DNA of 64,000 nucleotides from Streptomyces varsoviensis (lineage in GTDB: Bacteria > Actinomycetota > Actinomycetes > Streptomycetales > Streptomycetaceae). The stretch is taken from contig NZ_JOBF01000006.1 in NCBI RefSeq assembly GCF_000718635.1, forward strand, positions 1-64,000, in the 5' to 3' direction. This document shows positions 44,402 to 52,509 of the stretch, in pieces. Position 1 is the stretch's first letter, and each line of letters starts with the position of its first letter. Under the pieces are notes generated by a model, which was not told the DNA's origin, ran no database searches, and saw only the letters and a program-made list of their open reading frames with translations. A program made the position numbers and the translations under genes.

Positions 44402-44795
44402 GCTGGAACCACACCCCCTTCCCCCTGCCGACGGCAGCGGCCGTCACCCCGCACAAGTCCGCCATCGCGTACACGAGAAACAGCCCCCGCCCATGCGTGT
44501 CCCCGCCCCCCACCCGCCGCGGCGCGGGCAACCGCGCGAGCCCCGGCCCGTCGTCGTGCACCTCGATCCGTACGTACGCGGGCTCGACGGCGGCCACGAG
44601 CATCACGTCCCCGACCGCGTGCTGATGCACATTGGTCACCAGCTCCGAGGTGCAGAGCACGGCCACGTCGGCGAGACGATCCAGCCCGGACGCGGCGAGC
44701 ACACTGCGCACGAAGTCACGGCAGATCTTGGGAGCGGCGGGGGTGCTGGGGGTGAACACGCTGTGAGTGAGTGGTGGTTCGGTACATACGCCCAT
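44382..44795 (-). CDS. RsbW-like ATP-binding protein (HATPase_c_2)
   Basis: The 137-residue product has the GHKL fold of anti-sigma kinases: N-box ELVTNVHQHAVGD (about 57-69), G1 HDDGPGLA and G2 GGDTHGRGLFLVYAMAD. Streptomyces encodes many such ATPases beside XRE/DUF397 pairs (the whiJ/abaA type). ATG at 44795 has GGAGG six bases upstream. It is divergent from the XRE gene and convergent with the NACHT gene, overlapping its 3' end. Whether it phosphorylates a partner is unknown. Confidence 0.9.
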   Translation of the reverse strand: MGVCTEPPLTHSVFTPSTPAAPKICRDFVRSVLAASGLDRLADVAVLCTSELVTNVHQHAVGDVMLVAAVEPAYVRIEVHDDGPGLARLPAPRRVGGGDTHGRGLFLVYAMADLCGVTAAAVGRGKGVWFQLNVPAG

Positions 44796-45007
44796 GAGAC
44801 GCCTCCATGGCGCTTCGCAGTGGGGGTGCGGTGGCGCTGCGCTTCGCTTCCCGCGAGGGCATGTCGACTGAGACGCTTCCGACATCACTGTGTGAGCATC
44901 GCGATACGTAGAGTAGAGTTCGCCTCATCATGAGTGCAACTCACTCTCGGTCATTGGCCTCCTCTGTCGTCTGCCACACTGAGAGCACACCCAAGGGGGC
45001 CCTGACC

Positions 45008-45898
45008 TTGGCATTGCGAACCGTCATCACCGAACGTCAACGTCGACTCGGCCTGGAACTGCGCAGGTTGCGTGAGCAGGCCGAGCTGACGGTCAGCGAG
45101 GCAAGCTCGCTGATCGGCATGGGTGCCACGCACCTCAGCCACATCGAGGCCGCCCGCACCGCCATCCCGGAGGACAGGCTGCGCGCCCTCGCCGAGGCCT
45201 ACCAGGTCAAGGATGAACCGTACATCGATGCGCTGGTAGAGATGTCCGAGAGCAGCGGGAAGGGCTGGTGGTCCGCGTACCGCAAGTTCTTCCCCCAGTT
45301 CACCCTGGACCTGGCCGAACTTGAGTCGCGTGCGACGGCCATACACAGCTACGAGACTCTGGTCATCCCTGGCTTGCTCCAAACCGAGTCGTACATGCGG
45401 ACCCTTTTCCGCAAAGGCCGCCCCGGGGCCTCACGCGAGGAGATCGAAAGGCTGGTGAGGTTCCGTCGGGAACGGCAGGAGATCCTCGGCGCCTGCCCAA
45501 CTGTCACGTTTCACGCGGTGATCCACGAAGCGGCCTTGCGCGTGGCGGTGGGCGGTGCTCAAGTGATGAAGGAACAAGTCGTCCACCTCGCCCGGGCCTC
45601 CAAGAAGCCCGGCGTGACAATCCAGTTCCTGCCGTTCGAGGCCGGAGTCAGCTCAGGTTGGTTCAGCGCGCCGTTCACCCTCCTCAGCCCAGGGGTGCCC
45701 GGCCTTGAGACAGTCGTCGCTGAACATCCCTCCGCAAACCTGCGGCTCAGCGGCGCTGAAACCATCGCCCAGTACCAAGCGACGCTCGCCAGGCTCAGCG
45801 AGAACTCACTGCCTCCGATGCAAGGGGACGAATCTCAGGAGATGCACGAGCGGCGGGACTCCCTGGGGCTGGTCCGGCACGTCCTTTACACCTACTAG
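45008..45898 (+). CDS. XRE regulator with DUF5753 (Scr1-type)
   Basis: The 296-residue regulator has an HTH at about 13-70 (RRLGLELRRLREQAELTVSE, ASSLIGMGATHLSHIEAA) and a DUF5753 domain (about 95-280: YETLVIPGLLQTESYMRTLF, ERLVRFRRERQEIL, PGVTIQFLPFEAG). The TTG at 45008 gives the family N-terminus (MALRTVITERQRRLG) and follows AAGGGGG at eight bases. An in-frame ATG at 44930 would add 26 residues and could be used by a leaderless mRNA (TAGAGT boxes lie just before it). Composition is less GC-rich than the surroundings. It is followed after 11 bases by a DUF397 gene. Confidence 0.9.
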   Translation: MALRTVITERQRRLGLELRRLREQAELTVSEASSLIGMGATHLSHIEAARTAIPEDRLRALAEAYQVKDEPYIDALVEMSESSGKGWWSAYRKFFPQFTLDLAELESRATAIHSYETLVIPGLLQTESYMRTLFRKGRPGASREEIERLVRFRRERQEILGACPTVTFHAVIHEAALRVAVGGAQVMKEQVVHLARASKKPGVTIQFLPFEAGVSSGWFSAPFTLLSPGVPGLETVVAEHPSANLRLSGAETIAQYQATLARLSENSLPPMQGDESQEMHERRDSLGLVRHVLYTY

Positions 45899-45909
45899 AG
45901 AAGGCCGCC

Positions 45910-46104
45910 ATGCCTGAACTCTCCTGGCAGAAGTCCACATTCAGCGAAGGACCCGGAGTCAACTGCGTCGAACTGGCGGCACAGGCCGCCAACATTCACC
46001 TCCGCGAAAGCGATGCCCCCGGCGTAGCTCTCACCACGAGCCGAGAATGCCTCCGCGCGCTCCTGCGATACATCCGAACCGGCGAGCCCGAGCAAATGAG
46101 CTGA
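45910..46104 (+). CDS. DUF397 protein, first copy
   Basis: The 64-residue product has the family pattern: LSWQKSTFSEGPGVNCVELA, IHLRESDAPG, then a helical end (SRECLRALLRYIRTG). DUF397 proteins are small partners of Scr1/WhiJ-type XRE regulators, in some cases acting as antagonists. GAAGG lies five bases before the ATG. It is co-directional with the XRE gene and a second copy. Confidence 0.92.
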   Translation: MPELSWQKSTFSEGPGVNCVELAAQAANIHLRESDAPGVALTTSRECLRALLRYIRTGEPEQMS

Positions 46105-46134
46105 GCTTCGCCACTGACCCCACCAGGGGGCACC

Positions 46135-46326
46135 ATGCCAGAACTGTCCTGGCAGAAGTCATCGTTCAGCACCGATCAGGCCAACTGCGTAGAACTCGCC
46201 ACGTCCCCGGCGGGGATCCATCTCCGTGAAAGCGACGCCCCCGAGGCGATCGTCACTGCAAAGCGCCCGGCGCTTCGGGCCTTCGTTCGGGCCGTTCGGA
46301 CGGACACCGTCAAGGACCGCCGCTGA
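46135..46326 (+). CDS. DUF397 protein, second copy
   Basis: The 63-residue paralogue of the preceding gene starts with the same MPELSWQKS and has NCVELATSPAGIHLRESDAPEA and a basic helical tail (RAFVRAVRTDTVKDRR). The tails differ in charge from the first copy (which ends EPEQMS), so the two may bind different partners. AGGGGG precedes the ATG. A hairpin terminator follows. Confidence 0.92.
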   Translation: MPELSWQKSSFSTDQANCVELATSPAGIHLRESDAPEAIVTAKRPALRAFVRAVRTDTVKDRR

Positions 46327-46352
46327 GCGGCGAACGCCGGGCGGCGACGCGA

Positions 46353-46383
46353 AGCCCCCGCCGGGAGGGCCGTGGCGGGGGCT
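46353..46383. terminator. Hairpin between DUF397 and DUF4232 genes
   Basis: Perfect 10-bp stem AGCCCCCGCC/GGCGGGGGCT (46353-46362, 46374-46383) with an 11-base loop lies between convergent genes. Confidence 0.82.
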
Positions 46384-46411
46384 GTGGGCGCGTATTGGCT
46401 GAGCGGCAGGC

Positions 46412-47119
46412 TCAGTTGGCGAGGCCGACGGGGTGGAGCTGGATCTTCTCGTCGTAGGGGCCGGCGAGCTTCAGCGCATTGGCCGGCCACTTCAGGGAGA
46501 CGCTGTGGGTCCCGTTCGGCGGGGTGACCAGGATGTTGGTCGGCTGGGCGAGGCTGTCGCCGCTGTGGTCGACGTCGTAGGAGATGTTGAAGGTGGCGGT
46601 GTCGCCGGGCTGCAGGTTGGTGATGCGGGGCTGGTTGTCGGCGCGCCGGACGGGGGCGGAGGTGCCGTCGGCGTCCTTGATGTCGGCGCCCGCGAAGCCG
46701 GTGGCGGAGCAGGTGGCGCCGCTCTTGTTGGTCATCTGGACCGTGACGTCGCCGGTGTTGTCGTCGGGCGAGGAGTCCACGGCCTCCATCGTCAGGTCGT
46801 CCGTGCTGCAGGACTTGAACGTCCCCCCGCCGTTGCCGGTACCGGCGGAGGCTCCCTCGTCGGAGCCCGACTTCGTGTTGCCCGCCTGCGCGCCGGCCCC
46901 CTCAAGGGCTGAGCGGCCCGAGGCGGACTTGGACGAGTCCGAGCTGTTGGAGCCGGCGACGGCGGCGTTCGCGCCGGTGTTGCCCGCGGCCTTGGAACCG
47001 CCGGTGTCGGAGCCGGAGCAGGCGGTCAGGGAGAGGCCGGCGGCGGCGACGAGGGCCGCGGCGGCGACGCGCAGGGTACGGCGGCGGGCGGTGGTGCGGG
47101 CGGCGGCGGTGGCGCTCAT
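46412..47119 (-). CDS. DUF4232-containing lipoprotein
   Basis: The 235-residue precursor has a basic N-terminus, hydrophobic core and lipobox LTAC (Cys34). A Ser/Gly/Asn-rich linker (about 35-100) precedes the DUF4232 beta domain (about 102-235; FKSCSTDDLTMEAVDS, MTNKSGATCSATGFAGADI, LQPGDTATFNISYD). The two domain cysteines probably form a disulfide. It is a surface protein of unknown role, common in Streptomyces. ATG at 47119 follows GGGGGAAACCC. Confidence 0.9.
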   Translation of the reverse strand: MSATAAARTTARRRTLRVAAAALVAAAGLSLTACSGSDTGGSKAAGNTGANAAVAGSNSSDSSKSASGRSALEGAGAQAGNTKSGSDEGASAGTGNGGGTFKSCSTDDLTMEAVDSSPDDNTGDVTVQMTNKSGATCSATGFAGADIKDADGTSAPVRRADNQPRITNLQPGDTATFNISYDVDHSGDSLAQPTNILVTPPNGTHSVSLKWPANALKLAGPYDEKIQLHPVGLAN

Positions 47120-47428
47120 TTCGGGTTTCCCCCTGGGGAGTTGGTGACGTTGTCTCCTCGGTACGTCAACAACTCTGACCGGGCCCGCTACCGCCGGACT
47201 GCCGGACCGCTAACGCTCGGCTAACCAGGGGAGAGCGTGCGTGCCACGCCCCGGGTGATGCGGCTCGCGGCAGGCCGGCGTACGCGCACTCGGGCGCGGA
47301 TGCCTCGCCCGTACGCTCGCGCCGCTCATACGCGCGTACCGCCCGTTCCCGCTCGTACGTCCGTACTGCCCATACCGCTCCTGCCGCCCGTACCGGCCGC
47401 CCCGGACGTACCCCGGCCACACCAAGGC
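47120..47428. other. Intergenic region with CGTAC-rich repeats
   Basis: No gene supported. From about 47278 to 47415 the motif CGTAC(G/C) recurs (for example CCCGTACGCTCG, GCTCGTACGTCCGTACTG, CCCGTACCGG), like a decayed minisatellite. The DUF4232 promoter probably lies at the left end. Confidence 0.5.
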
Positions 47429-48121
47429 TCAAGGCCGGTATACGCATGCCCCCAAGGGCGCGTGCTTCTTCCAGCCCAGCGACTCGTACAGGGCGCGCCC
47501 GGCGTCCGTCGCCGCGAGGATGCCCAGAGCGGCCCCGGCGCCCGCGGCCCGGTCGGCGAGTGTGCGCATCACGAACTGGCCGAGGCCGCGGCGGCGGTGC
47601 GCTTCCCAGGTCTCGATCTGGTCCGCGATCGCGGCTTCTCCCGCGAGGGCGATCTGCCCTCTGGCCGCCGGCTCACCCGCCGCGTCCAGGACCCGTACGC
47701 GGATGACGGAGTCACGGTTCTCCACCTCGGCCGTGTACCCGTCGGGCACCACCGGGTACGTGGTCGCGAGGTCGGTCGCCATCAGGTGGCCGGTCTCCTC
47801 GTAGGCCACCACCCAGCCCGTGGGGGCCCAGGGCGCTATCTCCTCCGGCTCGGCCGGCGTCTTGATCCAGGTCCTCGGGGTGGTCACGGATTCGGCCGCG
47901 CCGCGGATCAGCGCGGCGTCGGCCTCGGGGAGGACGTGCCGCCCGAATTCCCGGGGGTTGCCGGGCTCCTCGACGTACAGTCCCCAGGGCTTCTCCACCG
48001 GCGTCGGCGTCGCCCGTGAGACCGCCCAGCCGGCCACCCACGTCCGGACTATTCCCGCGACCGTCTCGGCCGTCTCCTCGGCCCTCTCCTCGACTGCTCC
48101 TGCGACCGTTTCCGTGGCCAT
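47429..48121 (-). CDS. GNAT-family N-acetyltransferase
   Basis: The 230-residue product has an N-terminal half of unknown fold (EKPWGLYVEEPGNPREFGRH, TPRTWIKTPAEPEEIAPWAP) followed by a GNAT core (about 140-228). The core has the acetyl-CoA loop region AIADQIETWEAHRRRGLGQFVM (Q/R-x-x-G-x-G/A in RRRGLGQ) and the C-terminal GILAATDAGRALYESLGWKK. ATG at 48121 follows a GGGGGTGGG stretch; an upstream ATG at 48139 is possible. The acceptor is unknown. A palindromic site lies in the upstream gap. Confidence 0.88.
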   Translation of the reverse strand: MATETVAGAVEERAEETAETVAGIVRTWVAGWAVSRATPTPVEKPWGLYVEEPGNPREFGRHVLPEADAALIRGAAESVTTPRTWIKTPAEPEEIAPWAPTGWVVAYEETGHLMATDLATTYPVVPDGYTAEVENRDSVIRVRVLDAAGEPAARGQIALAGEAAIADQIETWEAHRRRGLGQFVMRTLADRAAGAGAALGILAATDAGRALYESLGWKKHAPLGACVYRP

Positions 48122-48148
48122 CGAGCCCACCCCCGTCATCTTCCACAT

Positions 48149-48195
48149 CGGCTACGTGTAATGGCTACCTGCCCGCAGCGCATATTACGTAGCCG
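48149..48195. promoter_or_regulatory. Inverted repeat upstream of the GNAT gene
   Basis: CGGCTACGT (48149-48157) and ACGTAGCCG (48187-48195) are perfect inverted arms, extended by TAAT/ATTA with one offset. They lie just before the GNAT start and could be an operator. Confidence 0.5.
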
Positions 48196-48223
48196 AGGCT
48201 CGCCCCGCCATCCGGTTCAGCTC

Positions 48224-48991
48224 TTACCAGGGCACGGGGGTCCCGTCCCAAGAGAAGAACTCGCCGTTCGGCCCGTCCTCCGGCAGCAGCGCCAGCCGCA
48301 CGGCCCCCTCGGCGGCCTCCGCCGGGTCCCCGCCCGCTGCCGCGCGCGAGTTGAGTTCGGTGGCCCGGAGGCCCGGGGCGAGCGCGTTGACCTTGAAGCC
48401 CTCCTCGTCCAGCGTCTGGGCGTACAGGACGGTGATGGCGTTCAGCGCGGCCTTGGACGAGCGGTACGCTCCCCCGCCGCCGTTCCCGAACGCGAACTGT
48501 GGGTTCGGGCCCGTACTCCAGGTCAGCGACCCGGTACCGCTGGAGATGTTCACGATCCGGGGGCGCGGGGAGCGGCGCAAGGCGGGCAGGAAGGCGTTGG
48601 TCACCGTGACGACCCCGAAGACATTGGTCTCGTACGTACGGCGGAACTCATCGGCGTCGCTCTCCGTCGGCGGCGCGAGGGAGGGCGAGACACCGGCGTT
48701 GTTGACCAGGACGTCCAGGTGGCCGGGGCCGGCCGGGCGGCCCCGGCCGTCCGCGCCGGCCGGCCGCTCCACTTCGGCCACGGCCGCGGCCACGCTGTCC
48801 GGGTCCGTCACATCGAGGACGAGGAGCCGCGCGGCGCCGCCGATCTCCTCGACGGCCCGCCGCCCGCGTTCGGCGTCCCGGGAGCCCACGTACACGACGA
48901 ACCCCTCGGCGGCCAGCAACCGGGCGATCTGCTTGCCGATGCCTTTGTTGGCACCGGTCACGAGTGCTGTGCGATCGTTCATGACAGCCAT
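48224..48991 (-). CDS. Short-chain dehydrogenase/reductase
   Basis: The 255-residue NAD(P)-dependent SDR has the cofactor motif TGANKGIG (about 12-19), NNAGVS (about 96), the catalytic Ser in NISSGTGSL and YRSSK (Tyr/Lys). An insertion (EVERPAGADGRGRPAGPG) before the NNAG strand is unusual. Substrate unknown. It starts with ATG near 48991; a second ATG lies three codons on. It is divergent from an MmyB-type regulator, a pairing often seen with SDRs in Streptomyces. Confidence 0.94.
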   Translation of the reverse strand: MAVMNDRTALVTGANKGIGKQIARLLAAEGFVVYVGSRDAERGRRAVEEIGGAARLLVLDVTDPDSVAAAVAEVERPAGADGRGRPAGPGHLDVLVNNAGVSPSLAPPTESDADEFRRTYETNVFGVVTVTNAFLPALRRSPRPRIVNISSGTGSLTWSTGPNPQFAFGNGGGGAYRSSKAALNAITVLYAQTLDEEGFKVNALAPGLRATELNSRAAAGGDPAEAAEGAVRLALLPEDGPNGEFFSWDGTPVPW

Positions 48992-49170
48992 GGTTCCCCG
49001 GCTGCGGTTCCCCTGCCAGGGACGACCTGTACCAGGCAGGCGGGAAGGCAGGCACCCGGACGTACTGGCCGGCGGACCTGCGGACGGGCGAACCGGCAGG
49101 CAGAGCAGCTAGCCGGCAGACCGGCGAGCAGTGGGCAGTGAGTGGGACAAACTGCGCGGAAGGAGAGGTC

Positions 49171-50112
49171 ATGGCGCGACAGGAACTGGCCCGCTTCCTC
49201 CGGGAGCGCCGCGCGGCTCTGCGCCCGTACGAGCTCGGGCTGCCCGCCGACGCGCCGCGCCGGACCCCTGGCCTGCGCCGCGAGGAGGTGGCGGAACTGG
49301 CCCATATGTCCGTCGACTACTACGTACGGCTTGAGCAGGCACGCGGGCCGCGCCCGTCGGCCCGCATCCTGGAGGCACTGGCCCAGGCGCTGCGCCTCTC
49401 CCCGCCGGAACGCAGCCACCTCTTCCGCCTCGCCGGTACGAGCGCGCCGCCGCCCGCCGCCGAAGCCGTACGGAGCGTGCGGCCGCACGTGGCCCAGATG
49501 CTGCGGCGGCTGCCGGAGACCGGCGCGATCGTCACGGACGCCGCGTACGGCGTCGTCGCCTGGAACCCGCTGGCCCAGGCACTGCTGGGCGGCGACCTCG
49601 GGAGGGGGACGGCGAATCTGGCCCGCCGCCGGTTCCTGGGCGAGGGGCGCTGGTACGAGCGCCCCAGCGGGCCCAGTCGTACGAGCGGTACGAGCCGTAC
49701 GAGCCGTACGGGTCGTACGGGCCGTACGGGCAGGCCCAGCGGCGCCAGCAGCGCCGACGACCCCAGTAGCACCGGCGGCCCCAGCAGCACCAGCTTCGAG
49801 GAGTTCGGGACCATCGTGGTGGCGCGGCTGCGCCGGGCCGCCGACCGCTATCCGTACGATCCGCGGCTCGCCGCCCTGCTCGACGACCTGCACGCGCACA
49901 GCGAAGAGTTCCACCAGCTCTGGGAGACCCGCCCGGTCCACGCCCCAGGGCACCGCACCAAGACCCTCGACCACCCGACCGCGGGCAGGCTCCGGCTGAA
50001 CTGCGACGTTCTGCTCGTCCCCGAGGACGATCAGGAGATCGTCCTGATCACGGCCGATCCGGGGTCGCCGTCGGCGCGGTCGCTGCGCAGGCTGGCCGCG
50101 ACGACGGGGTAG
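49171..50112 (+). CDS. XRE regulator with MmyB-like domain, beside SDR
   Basis: The 313-residue product has the HTH at about 22-70 (LRREEVAELAHMSVDYYVRLEQ) and an MmyB-type ligand domain (VTDAAYGVVAWNPLAQALL, FHQLWETRPV, HPTAGRLRLNCDVLLVPED). In the middle, residues about 169-200 are an in-frame minisatellite of SRT/GRT units (TSGTSRTSRTGRTGRTG), which would form a disordered loop within the ligand domain. ATG at 49171 follows AAGGAGAGG. It probably controls the divergent SDR gene in response to a hydrophobic ligand. Confidence 0.91.
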   Translation: MARQELARFLRERRAALRPYELGLPADAPRRTPGLRREEVAELAHMSVDYYVRLEQARGPRPSARILEALAQALRLSPPERSHLFRLAGTSAPPPAAEAVRSVRPHVAQMLRRLPETGAIVTDAAYGVVAWNPLAQALLGGDLGRGTANLARRRFLGEGRWYERPSGPSRTSGTSRTSRTGRTGRTGRPSGASSADDPSSTGGPSSTSFEEFGTIVVARLRRAADRYPYDPRLAALLDDLHAHSEEFHQLWETRPVHAPGHRTKTLDHPTAGRLRLNCDVLLVPEDDQEIVLITADPGSPSARSLRRLAATTG

Positions 50113-50304
50113 GCGGGGGCTGCACGAGGGCGAGGCCGGTGCGGCGGGGCTTGAACCGGCGCGGGGCCTGGCCCCCAGGCCCTGACATGGACGGCGGCCC
50201 TCAGCCCTGTGCCCGGCCGCGTCCCGCCCGCGTCCGCGTCCCGCCCGCGTCAGACGGCGCGCGGGCCGGAGTAATCAGTCGCACCCGCGTCAGTCGCGCT
50301 CGCG

Positions 50305-51039
50305 TCAGTCGCACTCGCGAAGGTACGCCTCCAGCCCGGCCGCCCCCGACAGCATCGCCCGCGCGCGGGCGGTCAGCCGGGCGTGCCAGTCGCTCAGGGC
50401 GCCCTCCAACGGCTCCAGCCCGCCGGCCGTCCGTACCTGGGCGATCAGTGGGGCGATCTGCTCCAGCAGGTAGCCGCCGCGCCGGAGTTGGTGGGCGAGC
50501 CGGGCGTCCCGTACGTCGGCCTCGTCGTAGACGCGGTAGCCGGTCGCCCGGTCGCGGCGCGGGCGCACCAGCCCGGCGCGCTCCCATTTGCGCAGCGTGG
50601 CGGGCCGGATTCCGAGGTGCCCGGCGAGCGGCCCGATGAACATGCCGCCGGGGCCGGGGACTTCGGCCGCCCCGGCGTGCCCCGCGCCGCGTTCCAGATC
50701 TCGGAGGGCGCTCTCCACGGCCTCCAGAGTCCGCCGGTCGTCGAGGAGTTGGGCGTGGCTTTCGTCGATGAGACGGAACGCCGTGTCGGTCGCGCCCTGG
50801 TTGACCGCCTGCATGATCGACGTCGCCGCCTGGTGGCCGTGGCCGGGCAGCAGGGCGAGAAAGGCGCGCAGCGCAGCCGCGTGCAGCGGGGTGTAGGCGC
50901 GGTAGCCGCTGGGTGTGCGGTCGGCGGCCGGGAGGATGCCCGCCTCCTCGTAGTTTCTGATCGCCTGCGTGGAGAGACCGTGCTCGCGTGCCAGGTCAAC
51001 GGGCCTGAGCCGTACGCCCCTTTGAAGGTTTCGCCACAT
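50305..51039 (-). CDS. TioE-like MerR-family regulator
   Basis: The 244-residue product carries two MerR-type winged helices: an N-terminal one (RLRPVDLAREHGLSTQAIRNYEEAGILP, here as joined motifs, about 8-36) and a second near 130-160 (GPLAGHLGIRPATLRKWERAGLVRP). The middle is helical (AFLALLPGHGHQAATSIMQAV). This double form is the one named TioE. ATG at 51039 is used; the next upstream in-frame sequence is not conserved. It is divergent from the erythromycin-esterase-like gene, 57 bases apart, and probably regulates it. Confidence 0.9.
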   Translation of the reverse strand: MWRNLQRGVRLRPVDLAREHGLSTQAIRNYEEAGILPAADRTPSGYRAYTPLHAAALRAFLALLPGHGHQAATSIMQAVNQGATDTAFRLIDESHAQLLDDRRTLEAVESALRDLERGAGHAGAAEVPGPGGMFIGPLAGHLGIRPATLRKWERAGLVRPRRDRATGYRVYDEADVRDARLAHQLRRGGYLLEQIAPLIAQVRTAGGLEPLEGALSDWHARLTARARAMLSGAAGLEAYLRECD

Positions 51040-51066
51040 ATACCGACCATAGCGCGGGAAACCTTC
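51024..51066. promoter_or_regulatory. Operator candidates between TioE-like and Ere-like genes
   Basis: GAAGGTTTC (51024-51032) and GAAACCTTC (51058-51066) are perfect inverted arms. A second imperfect repeat AACCTTC-CACC-GAGGGTT (about 51061-51078) has the spacing of MerR-type sites. TACAGT (51084-51089) lies seven bases before the Ere ATG and could be a -10 of a leaderless mRNA. Confidence 0.55.
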
Positions 51067-51096
51067 CACCGAGGGTTCAACGATACAGTTCAAGGC

Positions 51097-52353
51097 ATGG
51101 CCACTGGGACGAAACACACCGCCGCCATCAGCACCAAAGCCTCCGAAACTCTCCAAGCGCTTGAAGCACCCGAAGCCCTCGAAGTCGAAGCCGCCGCCCT
51201 CATCAGCCTGCTCCCCACCCCGCCCCGAATCCTCGCCCTGGGCGAGCCCACCCACGGCGAGGACGCTCTGCTCGAACTGCGCGACAAGCTGTTCCAGCAG
51301 CTCATCCAGGAGGAGGGCTACCGGACGGTCGCGATCGAGAGCGACTGCATAGCGGGCCTGCTCGTGGACGAGTACGTGACGACGGGCACCGGCACGCTCG
51401 ACGAGGCCATGGAGCACGGGTTCAGCCACGGTTTCGGCGCGTCCGCGGCCAACCGCGAACTCGTGCGCTGGATACGGGCCTACAACGACGGTCGGCCCGC
51501 GGCCGACCAGGTCCACTTCGCCGGGTTCGACGGCCCGTTGGAGATCACCGGCGCCGCGAGCCCCCGGCAGCCCCTCACCGCGCTGCACGACTACCTCGCG
51601 GACCGGGTGGACGCGGCCCTGCTGCCCTGCACCGCGGACACCCTCGACCACCTGCTCGGCGCGGACGACCGGTGGACCGATCAGGCCGCGATGATGGATC
51701 CGGCCAAGTCCGTGGGCCAGTCGGCCGAGGCCCGCGAACTGCGCCTCCTGGCGGACGACTTGGTGTCGCTCCTCGACACGCAGATGCCCCACCTGATCAC
51801 CACGGACTCGCGGGCCGACCTGGACCGGGCGCGCTTGTACGGGCGTACCGCCACCGGCCTGCTGCGCTACCACCACTGGATGGCGGACCCGGCACCGTCC
51901 CGCATGTCACGCCTGTGCGCACTCCGCGACGCGATGATGGCCGCCAACCTCCACGCGCTCGCCGACCGGGGCCCGACGCTCGTCCACGCCCACAACTCCC
52001 ATCTCCAGCGGCGCAAAAGCTCCATGCGGATGTGGCAGGGGCCGGTGGAGTGGTGGAGCGCCGGCGCGCTGGTGAGCGCCGACCTGGGCGAGGAGTACGC
52101 CTTCGTGGCCACGGCCCTCGGCACCATCCGCCACCAAGGGGTCGACACCCCGCCCCCGAACACCCTCGAAGGCCGCCTCTACGCCCTCCCGGCCCCCCAC
52201 TCCCTCCTCAGCGCCCCCCGCCTGGCCACCACCCTCCCCTCGCCATCCCCCACCCCCCGAGAGTCCCCTTGGTTCGGCTACGCCCCCCTCGACCCAACCC
52301 ACCTCCCGACCACCAACGCCCTCATCTACATCAAGGACGTCCCACAGCGATAG
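51097..52353 (+). CDS. Erythromycin esterase-family protein
   Basis: The 418-residue product belongs to the Ere/succinoglycan-biosynthesis esterase family: LALGEPTHGEDALLELRDKL (about 47-66, with the general-base His), RTVAIESDC, GFSHGFGASAANRELVRWIR, DGPLEI, LVHAHNSHLQRR (about 294-305). EreA/EreB open the macrolide lactone ring; many homologues act on other substrates, so macrolide activity is only a candidate. The length equals that of EreA. The ATG at 51097 lacks a ribosome-binding site. A TioE-like MerR gene is divergent and an ABC-F protein lies downstream, which strengthens the link with ribosome-targeting antibiotics. Confidence 0.9.
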   Translation: MATGTKHTAAISTKASETLQALEAPEALEVEAAALISLLPTPPRILALGEPTHGEDALLELRDKLFQQLIQEEGYRTVAIESDCIAGLLVDEYVTTGTGTLDEAMEHGFSHGFGASAANRELVRWIRAYNDGRPAADQVHFAGFDGPLEITGAASPRQPLTALHDYLADRVDAALLPCTADTLDHLLGADDRWTDQAAMMDPAKSVGQSAEARELRLLADDLVSLLDTQMPHLITTDSRADLDRARLYGRTATGLLRYHHWMADPAPSRMSRLCALRDAMMAANLHALADRGPTLVHAHNSHLQRRKSSMRMWQGPVEWWSAGALVSADLGEEYAFVATALGTIRHQGVDTPPPNTLEGRLYALPAPHSLLSAPRLATTLPSPSPTPRESPWFGYAPLDPTHLPTTNALIYIKDVPQR

Positions 52354-52482
52354 CGCCCGCGGGCCCTGGCCCCAGAGGCGGCGCCCACCAGGCTCCGGAG
52401 CCAGACCTCGGCCCCAGGGCCCCAGAGGCGGTGCCCCAGAAAATGGAGGGACCCCTCCGACAAACCCCGCTAGCCTGTTCCC

Positions 52483-52509
52483 ATGCATATGCGTTTCTTC
52501 TTCGTCTGA
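52483..52509 (+). CDS. Leader peptide MHMRFFFV upstream of ABC-F gene
   Basis: A tiny eight-codon ORF (ATG CAT ATG CGT TTC TTC TTC GTC TGA). TAGCCT (52471-52476) lies six bases before its ATG, so the mRNA could start at the ATG itself. A GGAGGG-AC-CCCTCC inverted repeat (52445-52458) lies just upstream. Arg-Phe-Phe motifs near an N-terminus are known to stall macrolide-bound ribosomes, and ABC-F resistance genes often have such attenuating leaders. The assignment is by position and sequence only. Confidence 0.6.
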   Translation: MHMRFFFV

